This document shows positions 42,749 to 51,497 of a stretch of DNA of 64,000 nt, one piece after another. Numbering within the stretch: position 1 is the first letter of the stretch; every line of letters starts with the position of its first letter. The stretch is taken from positions 620,001-684,000 of the forward strand of contig JBAOIG010000003.1 of NCBI GenBank assembly GCA_037045155.1, given 5' to 3'. This DNA is from Thermomicrobiales bacterium (GTDB lineage Bacteria > Chloroflexota > Chloroflexia > Thermomicrobiales > CFX8). The translations under genes were made by a program, and so were the position numbers. Below the pieces are notes generated by a model. It had not been told where the DNA came from. It made no database searches and was given only the letters and a program-made list of their open reading frames with translations.

Positions 42749-42963
42749 ACGAGCCGCGCGAGAATCGCGCGACACGGAACTATACCATGCACCCTCACCG
42801 GCAACGAAAGCTCTGGGCCGATATCCAGACCGAATTCCAGTCGCGAGATCGTCGATACGTCGACTGAATACCACGCTGCTAAAACCACTCCGGCGCCGGC
42901 CGCGGTCTTCAAAGAAAAGCCCACCTCGGGCGGGGCTTCGGGGATGATCGTGATACGAGGGGG

Positions 42964-43036
42964 AGCGGGTGATGGGATTCGAACCCACGACATTCTGCTT
43001 GGGAAGCAGACACTCTGCCAACTGAGTTACACCCGC
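42964..43036 (-). tRNA. tRNA-Gly (CCC)
   Basis: Acceptor GCGGGTG/CACCCGC, anticodon stem TCTGC/GCAGA around TTCCCAA (anticodon CCC), and T-loop GTTCGAAT. Discriminator U, and CCA is not encoded. Confidence 0.95.
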
Positions 43037-43054
43037 GTGTCGAAACTGACGGTC

Positions 43055-43083
43055 ATTTTACACAGAGAGCGGAGACGCCACAA
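43055..43083 (-). promoter_or_regulatory. Promoter of tRNA-Gly
   Basis: On the minus strand TTGTGG (43083-43078), a 17-bp spacer and TAAAAT (43060-43055), 18 bp before the tRNA. Confidence 0.5.
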
Positions 43084-43202
43084 TCTCGAAATCCTGTCAC
43101 TCATGCTCAGCGGGTTCGCTCGGCCATGAGCTGGCCGAGCAAGCGGAATCCGTCTGCTACGATAGCCAACGGGCTTCGCGCACTATGAACTGGAGAGATC
43201 GA

Positions 43203-44471
43203 ATGAGCATGGGCAACCAGACTGACAGTATCGCGAGCACGCTAATTGGCGTCGTTTGTTCGAACTGCGGGCGGCGATACGACGCGGATACGATTCTGAC
43301 TGTCTGTGACGATTGCGGCAAGGTTCTGTTGGCCGAGTACGATCTTGAACGTGCGAGCCAGCTGATGACGCCGGACGCGCTTGCAGGGCGTGACTGGAAT
43401 CTCTGGCGCTACGCTGAGATCATGCCCGTCCGCGATGCCGCTCATCGGCTCACGCTTGCCGAGGGAGGCACGCCGCTCCTCAGGGTTGATCGCTGGGCGC
43501 GCGGAATCGGTTTGTCGAATGTGTTGGTCAAGGATGAGGGCCGGAATCCTACTGGCTCGTTCAAGGCGCGCGGGCTTGGCGCTGCGGTGTCGCGGGCGCG
43601 GGAGCTTGGAGTGACGGCGATCGCGCTTCCTTCGGCCGGCAACGCGGCTGCCGCCGCGAGCGCGTATGCGTCTCGGGGTGGGATGAGCGTGACCGTTTTC
43701 ATGCCCCAGGATGCGCCGGAGATCTTCAAGGCGGAGTGCCGCGCGCTCGGCGCGCGCGTCTATCTCGTCGATGGCCTCATCAATGATGCCGGCAAGATCG
43801 TGCGTGAGAATGGCGCTGCGCGCGGCTGGTTCGATGTCTCGACCCTCAAGGAGCCATACCGGGCTGAGGGCAAGAAGACGATGGGTATTGAGCTTGCTGA
43901 GCAGCTCGGCTGGCAAGTGCCAGACGCGATCATCTACCCGACCGGTGGTGGCACAGGGATCGTTGGCATGTGGAAAGGTTTCGCGGAACTGGAGCGGATG
44001 GGACTCATCGGGTCTGCGCGCCCGCGAATGATCGTCGTTCAATCGGAGGGATGTGCCCCGATCGTTCGCGCTTTCGAGCGCGGGGATCGGCACGCGCCGC
44101 TCTGGGAGGGCGCTGACACGATCGCGCCAGGTATCCGGGTGCCTGTCGCCATCGGCGACTACCTGATCCTCGATGCTGTGCGGGAGAGCGGCGGGACGGC
44201 AATTGCGGTGAGCGACGCTGAGCTGGAGGCCGCGATGCGGTCCGTTTCAGCCAACGAAGGGCTGTTCGTCTCACCAGAGTCTGGCGCGGCCTTCGCGGCC
44301 GCTGCACAGCTCCGCGAGACTGGACAGCTGGCCGAATCGGATCGAGTGGTGGTGTATGCCACTGGCTCGGGGTTGCTGCACACCGACCTGATCGGCGGGG
44401 ACTATCCAGTCCTCGACCCGAATGATCCGGATATCGGACTGGTCATCGATTCAGCATATGGGCAATTGTAG
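43203..44471 (+). CDS. thrC: Threonine synthase
   Basis: 422 residues. PLP enzyme converting O-phosphohomoserine to threonine. The N-terminus has a rubredoxin-like pair CSNCG and CDDCG, typical of archaeal/Gram-positive-type threonine synthases. Then come the Schiff-base lysine in NPTGSFKARG, the phosphate-binding TGGGTGIVGMWKG and STLKEPYRAEGKKT. ATG 43203 is chosen because GGAGAG is 7 nt upstream. The in-frame ATG at 43185 has none. A TACGAT -10 at 43158-43163 is possible. Its end overlaps mutM by 29 bp, tail to tail. Homologues may also act as threonine dehydratase-like enzymes. Confidence 0.92.
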   Translation: MSMGNQTDSIASTLIGVVCSNCGRRYDADTILTVCDDCGKVLLAEYDLERASQLMTPDALAGRDWNLWRYAEIMPVRDAAHRLTLAEGGTPLLRVDRWARGIGLSNVLVKDEGRNPTGSFKARGLGAAVSRARELGVTAIALPSAGNAAAAASAYASRGGMSVTVFMPQDAPEIFKAECRALGARVYLVDGLINDAGKIVRENGAARGWFDVSTLKEPYRAEGKKTMGIELAEQLGWQVPDAIIYPTGGGTGIVGMWKGFAELERMGLIGSARPRMIVVQSEGCAPIVRAFERGDRHAPLWEGADTIAPGIRVPVAIGDYLILDAVRESGGTAIAVSDAELEAAMRSVSANEGLFVSPESGAAFAAAAQLRETGQLAESDRVVVYATGSGLLHTDLIGGDYPVLDPNDPDIGLVIDSAYGQL

Positions 44472-45300
44472 GCTGGCATTCGGGACAGAATGTCGTCGAA
44501 CGCTGGTCGACGGAGATACGCGCGAGCGGGGCGCCGCATCGTGAGCAAGGGCTGCCGGCCGGCTTTCCGTACACGTGAAGACGATGCTGGTTCGTGCCCG
44601 GCTCGCCGAGCCCCGAGCGATAATCGCGCAGCGTGGTGCCGTGGCCGGCGATGGCGGTCGACAGCACATCGACGATTGCGGTCCGCAGTTCTGCCACCTC
44701 CGATTCACCAAGGGTGTTGGCCGGACGGAGCGGGTGCAGCCTGGCTGCGAACAGAGCCTCGTCCACATAGATATTGCCAAGGCCTGCGATCAGGTGTTGA
44801 TCGAGTAGTAGTGACTTGAGACGCCGTTCCCTGCGTAAGATTATGGCGAGCGCGGCGGTTGTGAATCCTGCATCGAGCGGCTCAATCCCGAGTGTCGTGT
44901 CAAGGCTCGCACTGGTCTCGCGAGTATAGAGCGAAATCCGCCCGAACTTCCGTGTATCGTAGAAAAGTAGCTCAGCACAGGGCGACAAACCGAATATGGC
45001 GCGAAGATACGGTTCCCGTTCGGTGGCGCGTGGCAGAATGCCGGCATCGCGATATAGAAGCTCTCCCGTCATTCGGAGATGAATCGTGATCAGATCTCCA
45101 GAATCCAGCTCTAGCACGACGAGCTTTCCGCGCCGGCGCACGCCAGCGATGGTCGTGCCGATCATGGAATGTCGAGCATCGGTTAGCGCGGGAAAAGCCA
45201 GTGTCCGAGCCCACAACAGCTCGAACGACTGGATTCGTTTCCCGGTGAGAAGCGGCTCGAGCGTCCGGCGGATTGTCTCGACCTCGGGGAGCTCGGGCAT
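44443..45300 (-). CDS. mutM: Formamidopyrimidine-DNA glycosylase
   Basis: 285 residues. Bifunctional glycosylase/AP lyase removing 8-oxoguanine and Fapy lesions. The catalytic N-terminus PELPEVE is at residues 2-8, IHLRMTGELL and YDTRKFGRISLY are present, and the H2TH helix is LLLDQHLIAGLGNIYVDEALF (residues LLDQHLIAGLGNIYVDE). The zinc finger is CSRCGAPL and FCPECQ. Length is normal. It starts 48-60 bp from the divergent HIT gene. One of several DNA repair genes scattered over the window. Confidence 0.96.
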   Translation of the reverse strand: MPELPEVETIRRTLEPLLTGKRIQSFELLWARTLAFPALTDARHSMIGTTIAGVRRRGKLVVLELDSGDLITIHLRMTGELLYRDAGILPRATEREPYLRAIFGLSPCAELLFYDTRKFGRISLYTRETSASLDTTLGIEPLDAGFTTAALAIILRRERRLKSLLLDQHLIAGLGNIYVDEALFAARLHPLRPANTLGESEVAELRTAIVDVLSTAIAGHGTTLRDYRSGLGEPGTNQHRLHVYGKPAGSPCSRCGAPLARISVDQRSTTFCPECQPTIAHMLNR

Positions 45301-45360
45301 AACGGCATCCCACTTTCGTCAGTTGTCGTTCGGTTCGACGGGTCGGTAATGGAGGCGGTT

Positions 45361-45708
45361 GTGTTGGTTGATCCAGATTGCATCTTCTGTCGTATCGTTT
45401 GCGGCGACATCCCCAGCGCGCAGGTATATGAGGATGAAGAGTTCGTTGCGTTTCGCGACATAGCCCCGGCCGCGCCGGTGCATATTCTGATCGTACCGCG
45501 ACAGCACGTAGCATCGATCGATGATCTGGGTCCGAGTGATGCCGCGTTCGTTGGCCGGCTTGTACTGGTGGCGGCCCAGATCGCTCGTGACGAGGGCATC
45601 GCCGGCGATGGCTATCGCCTGGGGACGAATGTTGGAAAGCTGGGCGGCCAGTCCGTCTTCCATCTCCACTTTCATTTGCTCGGTGGTCGCCAGATGGGAC
45701 AGTTCTGA
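45361..45708 (+). CDS. HIT-family nucleotide hydrolase
   Basis: 115 residues of the histidine-triad superfamily (Hint branch). CIFCRIVCGDIPS with a CxxC zinc half-site, HILIVPRQHV, and the active-site triad FHLHFHLLGG. Such enzymes hydrolyse phosphoramidates such as AMP-lysine. The GTG at 45361 is preferred because GGAGG is exactly 5 nt upstream. The ATG at 45349 overlaps that Shine-Dalgarno itself. It is divergent from mutM. Confidence 0.93.
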   Translation: MLVDPDCIFCRIVCGDIPSAQVYEDEEFVAFRDIAPAAPVHILIVPRQHVASIDDLGPSDAAFVGRLVLVAAQIARDEGIAGDGYRLGTNVGKLGGQSVFHLHFHLLGGRQMGQF

Positions 45709-45713
45709 TTCTC

Positions 45714-45725
45714 GCGTACGTACGC
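45714..45725. repeat. Perfect palindrome after the HIT gene
   Basis: GCGTACGTACGC, a perfect 12-bp palindrome sharing the GTACGTAC core with the elements at 4495-4510 and 33819-33831. It lies between the HIT gene and the promoter of the YqeY gene. Confidence 0.4.
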
Positions 45726-45745
45726 AGCCAGCCATCGATTGTCGG

Positions 45746-45775
45746 TTGACGGCGGATGTCTTGAGCCGATATACT
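45746..45775 (+). promoter_or_regulatory. Promoter of the YqeY/PgpH/YbeY operon
   Basis: TTGACG (45746-45751), an 18-bp spacer and TATACT (45770-45775). This is the best sigma-70-type match seen in the window. Confidence 0.7.
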
Positions 45776-45857
45776 GGCCCGATCATTTGCCAACCCGTTG
45801 TGCCAGGTGCGTATGTCGCAGTTCGGTAGCGGCGTTGTGGCGAGGGGTATGAGATCC

Positions 45858-46319
45858 ATGAGCCTGGCAGAACAGCTGGTTAGCGACTTGCGGACGGCGA
45901 TGATCGCGGGTGATACGGTGCGCCGGGATGTTATCCGCTTTCTTCGGGCATCCATTACCAACGCTGAAATTGAACTGCATCGCGCGTTGACCGACGAAGA
46001 GATCCTGGGCGTCATCCGCGGTCAGATCAAGCAGCGACGAGACTCAATTGAGTTGTTTCGGAAGGGCGGGCGCGAGGATCTGGCCGAGTCTGAAACCGCC
46101 CAGATCGGCATCCTTCAGGATTACCTTCCAAGCCAGATGGACGAAGCCAGCGCGCGCGAAATCGTGGCCCGTGTTGCGAGTGAGCTGGGGGTTCATGGCC
46201 CTCGCGACATGGGACGGCTGATGCCAGAGTTGATGAAGGCGACTGCGGGCCGAGTCGAGGGGCGTACCTTGTCGATGCTGGCCCGGGAGGAGCTCGACAG
46301 GCGGTCGGCCGGCGCGTAG
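45858..46319 (+). CDS. GatB/YqeY domain-containing protein
   Basis: 153 residues: a free-standing YqeY domain, homologous to the C-terminal tRNA-binding domain of GatB. It has the pattern MSLAEQLVSDLRTAM, DVIRFLRASITNAEIE, IKQRRDSIELFRKGGREDLAESE and the ending MLAREEL. The exact role is unknown, though a tRNA-related one is assumed. ATG 45858 starts directly at the domain. ATG 45849 is possible. It is led by a strong promoter at 45746 and followed by pgpH, the usual yqeY-yqfF neighbourhood. Confidence 0.9.
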   Translation: MSLAEQLVSDLRTAMIAGDTVRRDVIRFLRASITNAEIELHRALTDEEILGVIRGQIKQRRDSIELFRKGGREDLAESETAQIGILQDYLPSQMDEASAREIVARVASELGVHGPRDMGRLMPELMKATAGRVEGRTLSMLAREELDRRSAGA

Positions 46320-46358
46320 ATAGGTTCCTTCGGGATCGGCGCGAGAGTCGGAGGCACG

Positions 46359-48503
46359 ATGCCCCTTCGCTGGATATATCGGCACGCTAACGCAACCGAG
46401 ACATCCTGGCGAGACCTGACGCGACTCCTGTTGTTCAGTGTTTCGCTCCTGGCGCTGTCGGTGGTCAGTGTGGCCATTGACTGGCGTCCGAATGACGCGA
46501 CGCTGCAGACCGGCAGCATCGCCGATCGCACGATCAAAGCCCCTGAGAGCCTGTCGTTCACGAGCGCGCTTCGAACTGCTGAGCGTCGCAAAGAGGCGTA
46601 TGACGATCAGCGTAACGTCATCACTGTCCATGATGAAAACGTACGCACCGAACAGTTGGCTGCCTTGCGGCAGTTCCTCGATGCCGCCGACGAGTTGCGC
46701 GTCAAGCGTGACGTGTCGCGCGAAGAGGCCGCTGCGGATCTTCAGGCGAAGTTGGGAGACCTCCCCGTAGCAGACGCGACCCGCATCCTCGGACTTTCCA
46801 GCGCCAGTTGGGAGCGCGTTCGAGCTGAGAGTATCCGCCTTGTTGGCCTGACCCTCGCCGACCCTATTAAGCAGGATGAGGTGCGCCCTCGCAAGGACAG
46901 CCTGGCTGATCGGCTGGCGCCGCAACTGTCGTCGGAAGAGCAGTCGCTGGTGCTTGCGATTTCCCGGCCATTCATCCGCGCGAATGTGCACATCGACGAC
47001 GATCGCACGCACGCGAACCGTGAAGCCGCCGCGTCCGCCGTGGAGCCAGTAACAGTCAATGTCCTTGCCGGCCAGGCCATCGTTCGTGATGGCGACATCG
47101 TGTCAGCCTACGACATCGAGAAGCTCGAGAAGTTCGGGCTACTGAACCGAGCGATCGATCTCTCGACTCGGCTCGGGCGCTCAGCCCTCATGGTAATACT
47201 GACGATGGTGACAATTGGCTACCTCTTGAGATTCCAGCCGCAACTCTGGCGAGGAAGACAACTGCTCCTCTTATCGATCGTCATGCTGATGCCGATGATG
47301 GTTGCCCGGTTGGTGCTCCCGCATGCGAACATCCAGTACATATTTCCGATCGCAGCGTCGGCGATGCTTCTTGCCATGCTGCTGGATTACCAGATCGCGC
47401 TGACGATCGGCACTTTGCTGTCGTTCTACGTTGCCATCATCGCTGATATGTCGATGGAACTGATCTTTCTCTATGCTGTCGCGTCGGTTGCGGGGGTGCT
47501 GGTCGTCTGGAACGCCGAACGAACCATCAGGTTCGTTTGGGCAGGTGTTGCAGTCTCCGCTTCGATGTTCGTGGTCGCGCTCGCCTTCAATGCGCTCACG
47601 ATGACAGTGACCTGGAGTATCGTCGGCGAGCGCGCAATTGAGGTGGCTGTTGCTGGCGCGCTCGCCTCCTCAATGACGTTTTTGTCGTTCAGTGTGATTG
47701 GATCGGCGCTCGGCATTACGACGCACCTTCAGTTGATGGAATTGGCGCATCCCAGCCGGCCGTTGCTCTACCGGCTTGCCCGGGAGGCCCCCGGGACGTA
47801 CCACCACTCGATCGTTGTCAGTAATCTGGCCGAGAGCGGAGTCGAGGCGGTCGGTGGGGACCCGTTGTTTGCGCGGGTTGCCGTGCTCTACCACGACATC
47901 GGCAAGCTCGAGCGACCGACATTCTTCATCGAAAACCAGGGCCACATCGAAAATCCGCACGATCTGCTCGATCCGCAGACAAGTGCCAGGGTGATTCTGG
48001 ACCACGTGAGTGATGGCGTTCGTCTCGCCCGTAAGGCGCACCTGCCGGCGGCAATTGTCTCGATTATCGCGCAACATCACGGCACCTCGCTCATCCGTTA
48101 CTTCTATCAACGCGCGTTGGATATTGATGGCACGGTTTCTGAGGCTGATTTTCGGTATCCCGGCCCGAAGCCGCAGACCAAGGAGGCCGGGGTGATCATG
48201 CTCTCCGATGCCGTCGAGGCAACCGTTCGAGCGGCGGCCGGCAGCGGCCGCCTGGTGCGCTCGAAGGAACATGCCGGCGAAGGCAAGGACACGTTGGACG
48301 CGATCGTGACCCATGTCATCCGGGAGCGCGTCGACGATGGTCAGCTCGACGAATGTGACCTCACCCTCCGAGAGATCGAGCTCATCCGGCGTACGTTCGT
48401 TCAGATGCTCGAAGGTGTCTACCACCCGCGTGTTGAGTACCCCGCCACTGTCGAGCCAACAGCATCCCCGGTTACGCCAGTAACGAGCTCAGCGAGTGAG
48501 TGA
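46359..48503 (+). CDS. pgpH: 7TM-HD domain cyclic-di-AMP phosphodiesterase-type protein (PgpH/YqfF)
   Basis: 714 residues. N-terminal transmembrane helix (about 23-40), an extracytoplasmic 7TMR-HDED domain (DRTIKAPESLSF, DQRNVITVHDENV), seven transmembrane helices, then a cytoplasmic HD domain with APGTYHHSIVV, VLYHDIGK and HHGTSLIRYFY. The family degrades c-di-AMP in Firmicutes and relatives. The next gene, ybeY, begins before this stop (8-bp overlap), the conserved yqfF-ybeY arrangement. The C-terminal tail is short and Pro/Thr-rich. Confidence 0.93.
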   Translation: MPLRWIYRHANATETSWRDLTRLLLFSVSLLALSVVSVAIDWRPNDATLQTGSIADRTIKAPESLSFTSALRTAERRKEAYDDQRNVITVHDENVRTEQLAALRQFLDAADELRVKRDVSREEAAADLQAKLGDLPVADATRILGLSSASWERVRAESIRLVGLTLADPIKQDEVRPRKDSLADRLAPQLSSEEQSLVLAISRPFIRANVHIDDDRTHANREAAASAVEPVTVNVLAGQAIVRDGDIVSAYDIEKLEKFGLLNRAIDLSTRLGRSALMVILTMVTIGYLLRFQPQLWRGRQLLLLSIVMLMPMMVARLVLPHANIQYIFPIAASAMLLAMLLDYQIALTIGTLLSFYVAIIADMSMELIFLYAVASVAGVLVVWNAERTIRFVWAGVAVSASMFVVALAFNALTMTVTWSIVGERAIEVAVAGALASSMTFLSFSVIGSALGITTHLQLMELAHPSRPLLYRLAREAPGTYHHSIVVSNLAESGVEAVGGDPLFARVAVLYHDIGKLERPTFFIENQGHIENPHDLLDPQTSARVILDHVSDGVRLARKAHLPAAIVSIIAQHHGTSLIRYFYQRALDIDGTVSEADFRYPGPKPQTKEAGVIMLSDAVEATVRAAAGSGRLVRSKEHAGEGKDTLDAIVTHVIRERVDDGQLDECDLTLREIELIRRTFVQMLEGVYHPRVEYPATVEPTASPVTPVTSSASE

Positions 48504-48966
48504 TCGCTGCTTTCTGCTCGATCTCCTCGTCGACCCGGATGTGGCAACGCCACCGATTGAGATGCTTCGGCGCCTGGTGGCGTTTGCCGGCGACGTTGAG
48601 CCAACATTGCCCGCCGGTGACTGGACGGTCACGCTGCGTCTCACCAACGACGAGCAAATCGCCGAGATCCACGACCGCTTCTTCGGTGACCCTACCCCGA
48701 CGGATGTGATCACGTTTCCGTCGGGCGACTCGTTGACATCGGAGGGAGGGTATTTCGGTGACATCGTCATATCGGTCATGACCGCCGCCGAGAACGCGGC
48801 TGCGATGCAGCATTCGGCCAATCGGGAGATTGCGTTCTTACTGTTGCACGGATTGCTGCATCTCTCTGGCTACGACGACGCCACAGACGACGATCGCGAA
48901 ATCATGCTCGCGCGACAATCACTGATCCTTGATCTGTTCGAGCAGGCCGAGGAACCGGATTGGTGA
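48496..48966 (+). CDS. ybeY: Endoribonuclease YbeY
   Basis: 156 residues. rRNA-processing and quality-control metalloenzyme. TLRLTNDEQIAEIHDRFFG, PTDVITFPSGD, GDIVISV and the metal motif HGLLHLSGYDD. In the family this reads HGxLHxxGYDH, so the third zinc ligand is Asp128 here instead of His. The first two ligands are His118 and His122. The change is encoded by clean codons and may be a tolerated ligand substitution. The GTG start overlaps pgpH, and the stop overlaps the next glycosyltransferase as GTGA. Confidence 0.9.
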   Translation: MSDRCFLLDLLVDPDVATPPIEMLRRLVAFAGDVEPTLPAGDWTVTLRLTNDEQIAEIHDRFFGDPTPTDVITFPSGDSLTSEGGYFGDIVISVMTAAENAAAMQHSANREIAFLLLHGLLHLSGYDDATDDDREIMLARQSLILDLFEQAEEPDW

Positions 48967-50051
48967 GTCGGCCATTGTCGGTCGCGCTGATCGCGACGGT
49001 TCTGAACGAGCAACCACGACTCGCGACATGGTTGGCCGCGCTGGACGCGCAGACACGCGTGCCGGACGAAATCGCCATCATCGACGGCGGGTCGGTTGAT
49101 GGAACCTGGGAATGCCTTCAGGACTGGGCCAGTCGAAGTGGCGCTGTCGTTTGTCGCTGTCCCGGCGCGGGAATCCCCGAGGGTCGGAACCTGGCCATCT
49201 CGCTCGTGACATCAGAGATTGTGGCGGTAACCGATGCTGGGACCAGGGCGGATCCCCGGTGGCTGACGAAACTCGTCGCTGCGTTCGAGGGCGGCGATGT
49301 CGATGTGGCCTCGGGCTTCTTTCAGCCTGAGCTGACAGACCGCTGGAGTCGAGCGCTCGCGGCGGCGACCCTGCCAGATGTTGGAGATATTGATCCCGAT
49401 CGATACCAGCCGTCGAGCCGGTCGCTCGCCTTCCGCCGCTCGTGGTGGGAGGCTGGCCTCCGGTATCCGGAATGGCTGGATTACTGCGAGGATCTGGTTT
49501 GGGATTTCGCAATGCGAAGGGCCGGCGCGCGGTTCTGTTTCGTTCCCACCGCGACGGTTGAGTTCACGGTTCGGCCGTCACCGCGAGAGTTTGCCGTTCA
49601 GTACTATCGTTATGCGCGCGGCGACGGCAAGGCAGGTCTCTTTCCTCGGCGCCACCTCCTGCGCTATGCGACGTACGGAGGCGCTGCTGCAGTGGTTGCG
49701 CTTCGTCACCGAGGCGCGCTATTCGCTGCGGGCGGTCTCGGCGTGGCCTATATCTGGTCGTCGACTCGCCGGCTGTGGCGTCGAGACCGCGCGCGAGGCG
49801 TGCCCCGGCGCGAGACGGTCGCGCTGTTTCCTCTTGTCGCGGCGCTTCGGGCGATCGGCGATATCGCGAAAATGATCGGCTATCCGGCCGGGCTTCTCTG
49901 GCGAATTCGGCGGTTCGGCGGCCTTGGCTGGCGGACGAGTTGGCAGCGGATCAGCCCGGCCGGTGTCGTGTGGTCTCCCGCAGAGTTGACCAGAGGAAGT
50001 CGGCCGCCCACATCGTTGCCCGACGACGGATCTCGTGCGGCACGGCAGTGA
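48963..50051 (+). CDS. Family 2 glycosyltransferase with C-terminal hydrophobic region
   Basis: 362 residues. GT-A core VALIATVLNEQPRLATWL, IAIIDGGSVDGT (an acidic-poor DGGS variant), VAVTDAGTRADPRWL and YCEDLVWDFAMRRAG. After about residue 230 come two hydrophobic stretches (GGAAAVVALRHRGALFAAGGLGVAY, shown only in part; TVALFPLVAALRAIGDIAKMIG) suggesting membrane association. GTG 48963 overlaps the ybeY stop (GTGA). Its 3' end overlaps the convergent cinA region by about 100 bp. The substrate is unknown. Confidence 0.86.
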   Translation: MSRPLSVALIATVLNEQPRLATWLAALDAQTRVPDEIAIIDGGSVDGTWECLQDWASRSGAVVCRCPGAGIPEGRNLAISLVTSEIVAVTDAGTRADPRWLTKLVAAFEGGDVDVASGFFQPELTDRWSRALAAATLPDVGDIDPDRYQPSSRSLAFRRSWWEAGLRYPEWLDYCEDLVWDFAMRRAGARFCFVPTATVEFTVRPSPREFAVQYYRYARGDGKAGLFPRRHLLRYATYGGAAAVVALRHRGALFAAGGLGVAYIWSSTRRLWRRDRARGVPRRETVALFPLVAALRAIGDIAKMIGYPAGLLWRIRRFGGLGWRTSWQRISPAGVVWSPAELTRGSRPPTSLPDDGSRAARQ

Positions 50052-51170
50052 TTTCATGGCGACGGCTCGTGATGCCACCCGGGTGCGCCAGCGCGATTCC
50101 CACCTGGCCGGTCGAGCGGTCGGCATCCGCGCCGGCGGCGAGCTGCACGACCACCGATATCCCGTACGCGACATCCAACTCGTTGGCTGACGCGCGAGCG
50201 CACCAGGCGGCGGTCCCCTGCACGTCCGGGTCGTCAGTTCGCTGAAGCGCGAGCGCGAAGCTTGTGGAACGAGCGCCTGCGATAACCTCGTCGGCGAGAA
50301 TCGACTCTTCGACCAGGCTTGCTAATCTCCCGGCGTTGCCGGCTTCCCAGATTGCGATGTGCTCGCCACTCATCTGTATCGGTCGGAGGAGCGCGTCCGC
50401 GAGCTCGTCGCTGAGCTCACCGTAGATGAATGCATCGAGCTCCCCCGGATTGATTCGATTGTCGCGGCGACTGCGCTCTCAGCTTCGTCACGATCGCTGG
50501 CCATTGCGGTAATCCGGATGTGGACACCATCGTCCTTCGCGTAGGTCGCGACCGTTGGATATCCGCGCCGAACGAGATCGATCAATCGCTGCTCGACAGC
50601 CGACTCGCCGATGCCGATTGTCTTGAGAGTCCGTGAGACGATTGCGGATTGATCGAGTCGATCGACGATGCGTGGCAGCGCCTGTTCTCGCCACATCCTG
50701 AACATCTCACGTGGCACGCCTGGCATCGAAACGATGACCTTGTCGTGCCGCCGCACGAACCAGCCTGGCGCCGTTCCCATCGGGTTGGCGAGAAACTCCG
50801 ATGAGGGGATGCGCCACGCCTGTTTGACGTTCTGCTCCGGCATCGGCGCTCCACGCAGCGCGAAATAATCGCGGATCTGCCGCTCCGCATCCGGGTCGAC
50901 CGCGACCTGCTCGTTTTGGACAGCGGAAACTGCCTCGCGGGTCAGATCGTCATCAGTCGGGCCGATGCCGCCCGTTGTAATGACGATGTCGGCGTCACCG
51001 AGTGCGCGATCCAACGCCGTAACGAGGCGGTCCAGTGAGTCTCCCACCTGGGCCACACCGATGAGCTCGATACCCAGCGCGTTCAGCTCCTGTGCGAGGA
51101 ACGTCGCGTTCGTGTCGGTCAGGAAGCCCTGCATAAGCTCTGACCCGATCGACAGGACTACCGCCCGCAT
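49951..51170 (-). CDS. cinA: CinA-type protein, interrupted by a -1 frameshift
   Basis: The N-terminal part (start 51170) is a MoCF/CinA domain: MRAVVLSIGSELMQGF, TDTNATFLAQEL, TTGGIGPTDDDLTREA, MPGVPREMF and IGIGESAVEQRL. After ATIESI the frame runs to a stop at 50370 with a non-homologous Ser-rich tail. The -1 frame continues sensibly as ELDAFIYGELSDELADALL and then a degenerate CinA C-terminal domain (ARASANELDVAYGIS) to 49951. Adding one base to the G5 run (50442-50446) restores one protein. This is either a homopolymer sequencing error or a true or programmed frameshift. The C-terminal deamidase signature ESCTGG is absent. The 3' end overlaps the convergent glycosyltransferase. Confidence 0.8.
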
Positions 51171-51273
51171 GTGCCACCCCTTGCTCCCACGACTCGACGC
51201 CGCCATTATCGCACGCATGGCGTCCTCGCCCGCTGGATTCGGGAACGTGGATAGGCTGTGATGGCGGAAGAGG

Positions 51274-51346
51274 TACCCTCGGAGGGATTCGAACCCCCAA
51301 CCCCTGGTTCCGAAGACCAGTGCTCTGTCCATTGAGCTACGAGGGC
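51274..51346 (-). tRNA. tRNA-Arg (UCG)
   Basis: Acceptor GCCCTCG/CGAGGGT, anticodon stem CTGGT/ACCAG around CTTCGGA (anticodon TCG), and T-loop GTTCGAAT. Discriminator A, and CCA is not encoded. A TACAAT -10 lies at 51367-51362. Confidence 0.95.
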
Positions 51347-51497
51347 GTGAACCCGCAGCGGATTGTACATGGTATCGCCACTGAAGGAGAAGTCGGGTTG
51401 ATTCTTCGGGGTTGGGAGATCATCGGGCAAGGCGTCACCAGATATCATGAAGCCAGAGGATAGCGCGTTAACTTCCTTTGTTGCGTTAGGAGGGGCC

